Assembly: GCA_021737205.1 (NCBI GenBank) | Contig: JAIPEK010000091.1 | Span: 1 to 8,151, forward strand | Direction of reading: 5' to 3' | Origin: Desulfarculaceae bacterium | GTDB lineage: Bacteria; Desulfobacterota; Desulfobacteria; Desulfobacterales; Desulfobacteraceae | DNA: 8,151 bases | Shown here: positions 1 through 6,580 of the stretch, piece after piece | Numbering within the stretch: the stretch's first letter is position 1 | How the letters are laid out: each line of letters opens with the position of its first letter | The notes under the pieces: model-generated | Told to the model about the DNA's origin: nothing | The model's input: only the letters and a program-made list of their open reading frames with translations | Databases searched by the model: none | Program-made: the position numbers and the translations under genes

Positions 1-15
1 ATGAGATTATATGCT

Positions 16-134
<119 letters not shown>

Positions 135-141
135 TCTTATT

Positions 142-186
142 AAAAAAGCCCCGTTCATTCAACTAAAGAATGAGCGGGGCTTTTTT
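142..186. terminator. Bidirectional Rho-independent terminator between the rRNA operon and the cytochrome genes
   Basis: A 19-bp stem (142-160 with 168-186) has a 7-nt loop (161-167). The left arm starts AAAAAAGCCCCG and the right arm ends CGGGGCTTTTTT; the only non-Watson-Crick position is one G-T pair. Because the arms carry A-runs and T-runs symmetrically, an RNA read from either strand ends in a U-run after a GC-rich stem. It therefore can stop the rRNA transcript on the plus strand and the cytochrome P460 transcript on the minus strand, whose stop codon lies 3 bp beyond the right arm. Confidence 0.93.
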
Positions 187-188
187 GT

Positions 189-677
189 TTATTTGAATTC
201 GTGCACCAGAATAAAATCATTGTTCGCCCGGGTGCCGTGACATCCGACACAGCCTGCGGGCTTGCCGTATTTGTCTGCTTTGCCGTCCGGGCTGTACTTC
301 GCCCAGAACCAGTCGCCATCCCCCGGGTTGAACCCTCTTTTCTTGTACATTACTGTAATAGCTTTCAGCTCTTTATCTTTTCCATAGTTTTCCTTGACTG
401 CTATGCTGCCGTACTGAACCGGCGGCCGGCTGGAATTGAAAGCCCGGTCATTCACATATACTTTGTGCAGGGGACCATGAGGGGCTCGCCCCGGCTGCAT
501 GCCCTGGTGATCCGGCCAGAATTTCCACGAATCATATGGAGATTCTTCCGTGATATACTCCCATAATGCATCCGGATCAGCTTTGGGCATTTCATGGGAG
601 CCGGCGTACGCCCAGATTGCACAACCCAGGATCATAATGGCCATTATTGCCAGTGTTCTTGTCAGTTTGCCGTTCAT
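189..677 (-). CDS. Exported cytochrome P460 family monohaem protein
   Basis: This 162-residue protein begins with a signal peptide: basic residues K4 and R7, a hydrophobic stretch to about residue 22, and a likely cleavage after A-Y-A at residue 25. An ILGC sequence at 16-19 is a weaker lipobox-like alternative. The mature part has the cytochrome P460 family pattern near its end, MYKKRGFNPGDGDWFWAKY (110-128) followed by a single haem-binding CVGCH at 143-147. Family members bind an unusual c-type haem, in some cases crosslinked to a lysine, and several act on hydroxylamine or nitric oxide; whether this protein has the crosslink or that activity cannot be told. The ATG at 677 was chosen over an upstream ATG at 737 because AGGAGG (685-690) sits 7 nt before it and the signal peptide starts there. 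It is the last gene of the minus-strand set, 64 bp after the DUF2231-cytochrome c gene. Confidence 0.88.
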   Translation of the reverse strand: MNGKLTRTLAIMAIMILGCAIWAYAGSHEMPKADPDALWEYITEESPYDSWKFWPDHQGMQPGRAPHGPLHKVYVNDRAFNSSRPPVQYGSIAVKENYGKDKELKAITVMYKKRGFNPGDGDWFWAKYSPDGKADKYGKPAGCVGCHGTRANNDFILVHEFK

Positions 678-741
678 AAAAAAACCTCCTTTTTTTTCGG
701 TTACAATCACAATATTGATCTTCGCTCTTGTGCCCATAACT

Positions 742-1470
742 TTAAAGGGTTTTTATATACCCAGTCAAAGCAGTGATCTCTTTATCAGTGAGTTGATCAA
801 ATGCCGGCATTTGATCAAAAGGTTTTTTAAGCTGTCGTTTCAGGTTTTCTTCCGAGACCGGCCAGCCGCTCACCTGCATTTTTTCTTTTTGGAACAGTCC
901 TTTCAAGCCGGGGCCGACTTTGGTTCGGGGACTATCTGCGAGATGACAAGCCGAACATTTTTTTTCAAAAAGCTCTTTACCGTCAGTGACGGAGGCTTTT
1001 TCCGAAATCTCGCCTGCAGACGTCTTCTGTTCGGAAGCGGTTTGTTTATTATATACCAGCTCTCCGCCCAAAAAACCCAGGCCGATTACCACCAGAAAAC
1101 CCGCAAAATACAGGGCCATTTGCCGACCGGTTACATTCTGGCTTTTTCTGCCGGCAAATACAAGGACACATAGAAATAACAGCAGCAGGGCGGCCAGTAT
1201 CATCTTTCCGATAATCGGAAAGATGATGGCGCCGCCGTAGAAGTGCTGCCAGTCAAAATAGCCGAAAATGATGGTTGGTATGGCTGATAAAAAAGCCAGT
1301 ACCGTACAGTGTCGGGCTGTCCGGGTGAATTGGGGTCGATTGCTCAAGTATCCCAACAGAGCGAATAAAAAACAGGCGATGGTCAGTCCTGCCGGTAAAT
1401 GGGTCATTGCCGGATGAAGCGGATGGTGGTACCCAATACTGGAAAGCAGTTGATAAAATTCCGATGCCAT
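742..1470 (-). CDS. DUF2231 membrane protein fused to a cytochrome c domain
   Basis: This 242-residue protein has two parts. Residues 1-140 form a DUF2231-type membrane module with four hydrophobic spans at about 25-42, 55-72, 82-107 and 118-139. It starts with a histidine-rich HHPLHPAMTHLP segment (15-26) whose histidines could bind haem or metal. After a polar linker (141-163) comes a small class I cytochrome c domain with CSACH at 172-176, a GPGLKGLF segment (187-194) and a probable axial methionine at M221 in MPAF. The expected topology puts the haem domain in the periplasm, so the protein could pass electrons between the membrane and periplasmic partners such as the adjacent P460 protein; that pairing is inferred. 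The ATG at 1470 is preferred over an upstream GTG at 1488 because GGAG lies 6 nt before it. Two long inverted repeats lie inside the gene (793-818 and 1199-1227). Confidence 0.87.
   Translation of the reverse strand: MASEFYQLLSSIGYHHPLHPAMTHLPAGLTIACFLFALLGYLSNRPQFTRTARHCTVLAFLSAIPTIIFGYFDWQHFYGGAIIFPIIGKMILAALLLLFLCVLVFAGRKSQNVTGRQMALYFAGFLVVIGLGFLGGELVYNKQTASEQKTSAGEISEKASVTDGKELFEKKCSACHLADSPRTKVGPGLKGLFQKEKMQVSGWPVSEENLKRQLKKPFDQMPAFDQLTDKEITALTGYIKTL
793..818. repeat. 26-bp perfect palindrome inside the DUF2231-cytochrome c gene
   Basis: The half-site TTGATCAAATGCC is followed directly by its exact reverse complement. It encodes the FDQMPAFDQ segment around the presumed axial methionine of the cytochrome. 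It is composite: a 10-bp palindrome ATGCCGGCAT is flanked by two copies of the self-palindromic TTGATCAA. In the minus-strand mRNA it could fold into an 11-bp stem with a CCGG loop, about 50 nt before the stop codon. Its function is unknown. Confidence 0.9.
1199..1227. repeat. 29-bp inverted repeat with a 1-nt centre inside the DUF2231-cytochrome c gene
   Basis: The arm ATCATCTTTCCGAT (1199-1212) and its exact reverse complement (1214-1227) flank one A. In RNA it can form a 13-bp stem with a 3-nt loop. It encodes the start of the third membrane span, around IIFPIIGKMI. It is unrelated in sequence to the 793-818 palindrome. The symmetry is a direct observation; no function is assigned. Confidence 0.9.
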
Positions 1471-1517
1471 TGCAGCTCCTTTGATCACGGGGGATCCAAA
1501 GTCGTTTTTAAATTATT

Positions 1518-1664
1518 TTATTTCCTGTTTCTGTAGTCCCGGGCCTTTTTAATGACGGCATAAAACAAGTATACAACAAAGCCGAAGAGCAGAAAAGCCA
1601 AAATCCATCCAATGACGGAGCATATCGTTTCATAGTTACAAGGTAATCCGATTCGAAAATTCAT
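1518..1664 (-). CDS. Small single-span membrane protein (48 residues)
   Basis: This short reading frame starts at ATG 1664 and stops at TAA 1518-1520. It encodes a polar N-terminus (MNFRIGLPCNYETICS), one strongly hydrophobic span at about residues 17-37 (VIGWILAFLLFGFVVYLFYA), and a very basic tail IKKARDYRNRK. That pattern, span then positive cytoplasmic tail, is what a small inner-membrane protein looks like and is unlikely in a random frame. It lies 47 bp upstream of the DUF2231-cytochrome c gene on the same strand, so it probably leads the same transcript and might be a small partner of the membrane cytochrome. Weak points are the lack of a good ribosome binding site close to the ATG and the absence of any family I can name. 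Confidence 0.55.
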   Translation of the reverse strand: MNFRIGLPCNYETICSVIGWILAFLLFGFVVYLFYAVIKKARDYRNRK

Positions 1665-1706
1665 AGGTTTTTATATGTGGATCCGAATTTGCTCCAGCTT
1701 TTTTCC

Positions 1707-1728
1707 AAAAAGACCTCGACGTCTTTTT
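1707..1728. repeat. Short hairpin in the intergenic region
   Basis: AAAAAGAC (1707-1714) pairs perfectly with GTCTTTTT (1721-1728) across a 6-nt loop. The stem has only two G-C pairs, so it is weak as a terminator, though a U-run follows the stem whichever strand is transcribed. It lies 43 bp upstream of the small membrane gene start on the minus strand and could be a leader hairpin or an operator. Confidence 0.5.
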
Positions 1729-2042
1729 ATATGAAAGCCTGTTTTCCATTCGATGATAGTTCAAACAATTGTATATGGATTTATATCTTCTGTCGACCCA
1801 TAAGCGTTTACAATTCAATTTTTAACGAGGATACGGGTATACAATACTTCAATAGGTTGAAATTCAAACTGAGGTTTAAATGCTTCTGATAAATTGATTC
1901 GTGAAGGTTGTCTGAATAGTTGAAGGGCAATTGTAAATAGTGTCTTCCCGGTTTTTCAAGCTTTTTATTGCATGATAGCGAACGGAGTGGTAAGGGAAAA
2001 CAAGAGCGCCTCTGCTGAACTTAAGGATTGCAGAAAGAGAAG

Positions 2043-2049
2043 AAAGGGG
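2043..2049 (+). promoter_or_regulatory. Ribosome binding site deciding the YitT start
   Basis: AAAGGGG lies 6 nt before the ATG at 2056. An in-frame ATG at 1972 has no comparable site and would add 28 mostly charged residues not expected in the family. Confidence 0.65.
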
Positions 2050-2055
2050 CATGCA

Positions 2056-2961
2056 ATGGCTTTTAACAGGAAACGCTTTTTCAGGGACTACTACAGTTTC
2101 AGGCGGTTTGCCCTCCAGCAGATCCTGATCGCTGTAGGAGCCGTTTTAACCGCGTTCGGGTATACCTTGTTCCAGGTACCGTTCGATATTACGGCAGGGG
2201 GGTTGAGCGGACTTGCCATCATCATCAATCATTTCACAGGCTGGCGTGAAGGGATGCTCTTTTTTATCATGAATATTCCGCTTGTGGTGCTGGGGTATTT
2301 TTACCTGGGCAGGTGGCGCTTTATCGCGTCCACCACGTTCTGTCTTGTGATATTTTCGTTTTGCACCGATTTTTTTATTGTCTTTCTGCCCCAGTGGATG
2401 AACGATTTCCCGGTCACGGACAATGTGCTTCTGGCCTCTTTGTATGCGGGGATTTCCTTCGGGATCGGAAACGGGATCATTTTCCGGGCCGGCGGAAGCT
2501 TTCCCGGAACCACCATACCGGGGCGTATCATCCAGCAGAAAACCGGTTTCCCCTTGAGCCAGTCTTTTCTGTTCACTGATACCTTTATCATTTTCGCAGC
2601 CGGGGTGGTGTTCGGCTGGGAACTTGCGCTTCTGGCGATGATCAGCCTGTTCTTCAGCGGGCTTGCCGCCGATTATGTTCTGGAGGGGGTCAGTCATGTG
2701 CGCACCGCCATGATCATCACGGACAAGCCTTATGAACTCAATGATCTCCTTTTAAAGGCATTGGGCAAAGGGATATCCCACTGGGAGGTGACAGGCGGGT
2801 ATACCGGTAACAAGCACACCATGATTTACTGCACCATCTACCGTTCCCAGGTGAACAACCTCAAATATATCGTGGGCAGCATCGACCCGGGCGCATTCAT
2901 TCTCATAGGCGTGGCCCAGCAGGCAATCGGCGGGACTTCGTTTGCAAAAATAAAAAGCTGA
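2056..2961 (+). CDS. YitT family membrane protein (DUF161 plus DUF2179)
   Basis: This 301-residue integral membrane protein belongs to the YitT group, which has no established biochemical function. Residues about 20-212 are the membrane part with five or six spans. It includes the typical first segment AFGYTLFQVPFDITAGGLSG (33-52), GISFGIGNGIIFRAGGSFPG (132-151), and a late hydrophobic pair at about 176-204. Residues about 215-295 form the soluble DUF2179 domain, recognisable from HVRTAMIITDKP, VTGGYTGNKHTMIYCTIYRS (245-264) and the IDPGAFILIG end (276-285). The length is close to the family norm, so the gene looks intact. It is the first plus-strand gene after the intergenic region; the next gene starts 174 bp later and there is no terminator between them. 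Confidence 0.9.
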   Translation: MAFNRKRFFRDYYSFRRFALQQILIAVGAVLTAFGYTLFQVPFDITAGGLSGLAIIINHFTGWREGMLFFIMNIPLVVLGYFYLGRWRFIASTTFCLVIFSFCTDFFIVFLPQWMNDFPVTDNVLLASLYAGISFGIGNGIIFRAGGSFPGTTIPGRIIQQKTGFPLSQSFLFTDTFIIFAAGVVFGWELALLAMISLFFSGLAADYVLEGVSHVRTAMIITDKPYELNDLLLKALGKGISHWEVTGGYTGNKHTMIYCTIYRSQVNNLKYIVGSIDPGAFILIGVAQQAIGGTSFAKIKS

Positions 2962-3135
2962 TAGATGTTTTTATGCGTGTTCCCCCGGGAAAAATCCGGA
3001 CGACTGATAAGGATTTAATCAAGGCCTAACACATTTCTGACAATCGCTCTGTATGGTTGCCTTTTAATCATGAACAGGAAATTCGATTGCAGCAGGTACG
3101 AATATTCCTGGATCGAATAACCGAAAAGAGGCCGA
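2962..3135. other. Intergenic gap with a 16-codon in-frame mini-ORF
   Basis: No terminator hairpin or convincing promoter is visible here. An ATG at 3070 opens 16 codons (MNRKFDCSRYEYSWIE) that end at TAA 3118-3120, in the same frame as the downstream EAL gene but with no ribosome binding site. It may be chance, a leader, or the remnant of a longer N-terminus. Confidence 0.4.
3125..3131 (+). promoter_or_regulatory. Ribosome binding site supporting a TTG start
   Basis: AAAGAGG lies 4 nt before TTG 3136. It supports this rare start codon: an in-frame TAA at 3118-3120 blocks any longer protein, and the next in-frame ATG lies well inside the EAL domain. Confidence 0.6.
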
Positions 3136-4959
3136 TTGACACAACTGAATGATACCGAATGGATTAAACGGCTCCGGAAGGTGGATTATGCGTTCCAGCC
3201 GGTTGTGAACATCCATACCGGGAACACCTTCGGATTTGAAGCGCTTTTGAGGTGCCATAAAGAGGCCGGGTTCTCCTCGATCGACCATCTGTTTGACAGC
3301 GCCTACGAGGCTGGGATCCTCCATCACGCGGACCTGTATTTGCGCGAGAAAGCCCTGCAAAAATTTTCACGGTTCAGGGAAAAACGGCGGGTCAAGCTGT
3401 TCTATAACCTGGACAACCGGCTTTTGGGCTCAAAGGATTACTCACCGGGCGTCACAACCGATTTGCTGGAAAAATACGGTTACAACCGGGAAGAGCTGTG
3501 CTTCGAAATTTCGGAAAAGCACCAGTTCCATGACAACAATGATGTGTCAAAGATCATTGCCGCATACCATTCAAGGGGATTTAAGATCGCGGTAGATGAT
3601 TGCGGAACAGGCTTTTCCGGCCTCCAGTTGATCTACTATACGGAACCGGATTACATCAAAATCGACCGGTTTTTTATCCGGAACATGGAAAACGACCCCA
3701 AAAAGAGGCTCGTGGTTTCCACGATCGTGAACTTTGCCCATTTCATGGGAAGCCTGGTCCTTGCCGAAGGGGTGGAAACCCGGGAGGAATATACCCAGTG
3801 CAAGGAGATCGGGTGTGACATGATGCAGGGGTACTTTATCCAGCGTCCGACCCGCCGGATCGAGAGACTCAAACCGGTGTATGATGAAATCCGGGAGCTT
3901 GCCAGGACGGAAAAGAGAAGCGGCCTGTCCAAGGACATTTCCATGATCTCCGAGCAGATCACTTATGTCAACCCGGTTTTTGCAGGCTATGATGTGACCT
4001 CTTTGTTCGACAAATTCAGAAAAGAAAACGATACGCCGTTTTTCCCGATTCTCAACAGGGACGAAGAGCCGTTGGGAATCATCCGGGAAAATGCGTTCAA
4101 GGACTATATCTTTTCAAAATTCGGTCGTCAGCTCCTTGAAAATCCGGCTTTCGGCAAGGACATCACCCGGTTTGTCACCAAAATTCCCATCGCGGATATC
4201 CATTCGTCGGTTGAAAAACTCATTGAAACGTATACCCAGCACAACAACAACGAAGGCCTGATTATGGTGGATGACATGAAATACATGGGCGTTCTGAGCA
4301 CCAAGGCCATGCTCAACCTGATCAACGAGAAAAATCTCACCCTTGCCAGAAACCAGAATCCTTTGACCAAACTGCCCGGCAACACCTTGATTCACGAGTA
4401 TTTTTCAGAGAAGCTCTGTGATTGCGAGGAAACGTATCATTTGATTTATTTTGATTTTGACAATTTCAAGTCGTATAACGACCATTATGGATTCCGGAAC
4501 GGTGATCGGGTCATCCTGATGTTTGCCGAGCTTCTCAAGGCCATGGGGCTGCCGGAAAACAAGTTCGTTGGGCATGTGGGCGGGGACGACTTTTTCATGG
4601 GAATCAAGGGGGCCGCCGGCAGTGAAGTGAAAGCGGAAATGAGCAATCTGGCCACCACCTTCAGGAAAAATGCGGAAAGCTTCTACAACAAAGAGGCCAT
4701 AAGAAACGGCTACATTGTGGCAAAGGACCGGGAGGGGAGTGTCCGGAAAATTCCGTTGATGCAAATCAGCATCGCCATTCTTGAACTGCCTGAAGGCATT
4801 GAACGCAACTGTTCCATAGAGGAGGCCGGCAATATTATCGCCTCGTTGAAAAAAGAGTCCAAGGAGTCGGAAATGGGCCTGTCCTATGCATCCATAACCG
4901 AATGCCTGCCTGATCCGATAACCAATTTCAAAGAGTACGGCGTACGCACCGGTTCCTGA
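3136..4959 (+). CDS. EAL-CBS-GGDEF cyclic di-GMP signalling protein
   Basis: This 607-residue cytoplasmic protein has no membrane span. Its order is EAL phosphodiesterase domain (about 15-245), a paired CBS-like sensory region (about 275-400), then a GGDEF domain (about 405-585). The EAL catalytic set appears intact: E35 in FEALLR, N91, E124, D154-D155 in DDCGTG, K175, E211 and Q231, so hydrolysis of cyclic di-GMP is likely. The GGDEF domain has the metal-site segment FDFDNF (439-444) and the signature variant GGDDF (482-486), where Asp replaces the usual fourth-position Glu. The RxxD inhibitory-site positions hold P and K instead, so product feedback by that route is not expected. CBS pairs often bind adenine nucleotides, so energy or nucleotide state may gate the two activities. 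Which activity dominates cannot be read from sequence. The TTG start is explained in the ribosome binding site entry. Confidence 0.93.
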   Translation: MTQLNDTEWIKRLRKVDYAFQPVVNIHTGNTFGFEALLRCHKEAGFSSIDHLFDSAYEAGILHHADLYLREKALQKFSRFREKRRVKLFYNLDNRLLGSKDYSPGVTTDLLEKYGYNREELCFEISEKHQFHDNNDVSKIIAAYHSRGFKIAVDDCGTGFSGLQLIYYTEPDYIKIDRFFIRNMENDPKKRLVVSTIVNFAHFMGSLVLAEGVETREEYTQCKEIGCDMMQGYFIQRPTRRIERLKPVYDEIRELARTEKRSGLSKDISMISEQITYVNPVFAGYDVTSLFDKFRKENDTPFFPILNRDEEPLGIIRENAFKDYIFSKFGRQLLENPAFGKDITRFVTKIPIADIHSSVEKLIETYTQHNNNEGLIMVDDMKYMGVLSTKAMLNLINEKNLTLARNQNPLTKLPGNTLIHEYFSEKLCDCEETYHLIYFDFDNFKSYNDHYGFRNGDRVILMFAELLKAMGLPENKFVGHVGGDDFFMGIKGAAGSEVKAEMSNLATTFRKNAESFYNKEAIRNGYIVAKDREGSVRKIPLMQISIAILELPEGIERNCSIEEAGNIIASLKKESKESEMGLSYASITECLPDPITNFKEYGVRTGS

Positions 4960-4987
4960 ATACCTGAAGGAAAAATCAACAAAAATC

Positions 4988-5016
4988 TTGCCGGAACAAT
5001 AAATAAGGGGTAAAAT
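4988..5016 (+). promoter_or_regulatory. Possible sigma-70-type promoter before the histidine kinase gene
   Basis: TTGCCG (4988-4993) and TAAAAT (5011-5016) are separated by exactly 17 bp; they match the -35 and -10 consensus at 4 of 6 and 5 of 6 positions. Transcription would begin near 5023, leaving a leader of only about 11 nt that would cut into the ribosome binding site. This weakens the call; read-through from the EAL gene is an alternative, as no terminator lies between. Confidence 0.3.
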
Positions 5017-5033
5017 TTTTGAAGGAGGTGGTC

Positions 5034-6569
5034 ATGAGCACAACCATCAACAAGCTGAAAATGGCCATTATCGGAGGCGGCCGAAGATGCCGATCCCTTC
5101 TGAAGATTCTCGAGACCGGAAAGCTGACGGGCCTTCAAGTGGAAATCGCCGGTGTCGCGGATATCAATCCCGATGCGGCAGGGGTGGTTTATGCCGGCAA
5201 AAAATCGATTTTTACTACGCAGAACTATGAAGATCTCCTTTCCATCCCAGGGCTGGAGCTTGTGATCAATCTCACCGGCAAGGTGGATCTTTCCAACGAC
5301 ATCAGTGAAAAAAAACCGGATTCCGTGTCGATACTGAACAACAAAACATCAAAGCTTTTCCAGGAAATCGTGAAGGCGGTTCTGGATTCCGGGGAGCAGA
5401 TCGAGGCACAGAAAGAAGAACTCAAGCTGTCCCATTCGTTCATCCGGACTCTTGCAGAAGTGACCGTGGTGGGTGCCATGGTCCTGGATCTGAACAAGCG
5501 CGTGATCTGGATCAACGAGTCGGCGTTGAAAGGGTCCCGGATCAGACGGGACGAAGCTCTGGGGAAATTCTGTTTCCAGATTTCCCACAATTCCAGCCGG
5601 GCCTGTGACCTGGACAATTCGTTCTGCCCCATGAAAGAGACGCTCAAGACGGGCCAGTCCTCCCATGCGATTCATGAACACATTTACGGCGACCGGCCGG
5701 TGTACTGTGATGTCTCCACATTTCCTCTATTCAACAGCCATGGGGAAGTAGCCCAGGTCCTTGAAGTGATCCGGGACATCACCGAAGAACTCAACGACCG
5801 GGTTGAAAAGAGGACCATGTCCATCAAGAAGGATCTTTCCAGGCTCGTCCAGGAGGACAAAATGATTTCGCTTGGGAAGATGGTGGCGTCGGTGGCCCAC
5901 GAGATCAACAACCCCATCGGGTCCATCATCAATTTTAACAAGTACATCCTGCGGAGTATTGAAAAAGGCGTTCCGGATGGAAACGAGCTGGAAGAGTTCA
6001 AAACCTATCTCGAACTGTCCATACGGGAGGCCCAGCGGTCGGGGATGATCGTGAACAATCTTCTGACGTTTTCCCGCCAACAGCCCATGGAAACCAAGAG
6101 AATCGATCTTTCCGAGTTGTTTGACCGGATTGTCGCACTCACTGGCCACAAAATGGAGCTTTCCGATATCCGCTGCAAACTGGAGCTCGAGAATGAAAAT
6201 CTTGCCGTCCTGGGGGATTACACCCAGATACAGCAGTGCTTCACCAATTTTGTATTTAACTCCATAGATGCCATGCCCGACGGCGGGGAGCTTGCCATCC
6301 GCGCCGGTGAAAACGCAGGGGAACAGACGGTCCAAGTGGAGATCACGGACACAGGGGAAGGAATCCCCGAAGAAAACATCGACCGGATTTTTGAACCGTT
6401 CTTTTCCACCAAGTCCGACACCAGCGGGGTCGGACTTGGCCTTTCAATGGTGTACGGCATTATCAGGGAACACAGGGGAGAAATAAAAGTGGACAGCGTA
6501 CCCGGCAAAGGCACAACGTTTGTGGTCACGCTGCCCGCAGCTGAACAGGAACCGTTGGAAAAACAGTGA
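5034..6569 (+). CDS. Cytoplasmic sensor histidine kinase: Rossmann-like domain, PAS, HisKA, HATPase
   Basis: This 511-residue soluble kinase autophosphorylates on histidine and should pass phosphate to the adjacent regulator. Residues about 8-105 look like an NAD(P)-binding Rossmann fold: strand-turn MAIIGGGRRC (10-19), an acidic residue D43 in VADINPD where ribose hydroxyls would bind, and VINLTGK (77-83). The last glycine of a classical GxGxxG is replaced by C19. A PAS domain (about 135-250) follows with C180, H185, C191, C198 and C225. A helical linker leads to HisKA with H289 in AHEINNP, then HATPase with the N-box around N405/N409, DTGEGIP (439-445), FEPFFSTK (453-460) and GVGLGLS (465-471). 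All catalytic boxes are intact. The ATG at 5034 is preceded by AAGGAGG (5022-5028), better than the TTG at 5019. The ligand is unknown; nucleotide or redox sensing is inferred. Confidence 0.93.
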   Translation: MSTTINKLKMAIIGGGRRCRSLLKILETGKLTGLQVEIAGVADINPDAAGVVYAGKKSIFTTQNYEDLLSIPGLELVINLTGKVDLSNDISEKKPDSVSILNNKTSKLFQEIVKAVLDSGEQIEAQKEELKLSHSFIRTLAEVTVVGAMVLDLNKRVIWINESALKGSRIRRDEALGKFCFQISHNSSRACDLDNSFCPMKETLKTGQSSHAIHEHIYGDRPVYCDVSTFPLFNSHGEVAQVLEVIRDITEELNDRVEKRTMSIKKDLSRLVQEDKMISLGKMVASVAHEINNPIGSIINFNKYILRSIEKGVPDGNELEEFKTYLELSIREAQRSGMIVNNLLTFSRQQPMETKRIDLSELFDRIVALTGHKMELSDIRCKLELENENLAVLGDYTQIQQCFTNFVFNSIDAMPDGGELAIRAGENAGEQTVQVEITDTGEGIPEENIDRIFEPFFSTKSDTSGVGLGLSMVYGIIREHRGEIKVDSVPGKGTTFVVTLPAAEQEPLEKQ

Positions 6570-6580
6570 GGCCGAAGTTT

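Larger units (their letters stand above)
1665..2055. other. AT-rich intergenic region between divergent gene sets
   Basis: This stretch lies between the first codon of the minus-strand small membrane gene and the first codon of the plus-strand YitT gene, so it should hold promoters for both directions. It is visibly richer in A and T than the genes on either side. I could not find a -35/-10 pair good enough to annotate in either direction, nor a sigma-54 -24/-12 site. Two open frames here (60 and 70 codons) have low-complexity, non-protein-like translations and were not called. It contains one short hairpin at 1707-1728. Confidence 0.7.

Noticed and set aside
550..1173. 207-codon plus-strand open frame opposite the cytochrome genes
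   Set aside because: It is antisense to two genes with clear haem motifs and signal or membrane features, and has no ribosome binding site or recognisable domain.
1857..1867. TTGAA-A-TTCAA small palindrome
   Set aside because: Arms of 5 bp are expected by chance in AT-rich DNA.
1636..1889. Open frames of 60 codons (minus, 1636-1818) and 70 codons (plus, 1677-1889) in the intergenic region
   Set aside because: Both are rich in K, N, S, F and I as expected of AT-rich noncoding DNA, lack ribosome binding sites and show no domain; the minus one also overlaps the better small membrane gene.
2982..2993. TTCCC-CC-GGGAA possible terminator stem after the YitT gene
   Set aside because: The loop is too small to form and no proper U-run follows it.
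1665..3135. Cyclic di-GMP riboswitch or sigma-54 promoter in the intergenic regions near the EAL/GGDEF and NtrC-type genes
   Set aside because: Looked for because of the gene content, but no GEMM-like core and no GG-N10-GC type -24/-12 element of adequate quality was found.
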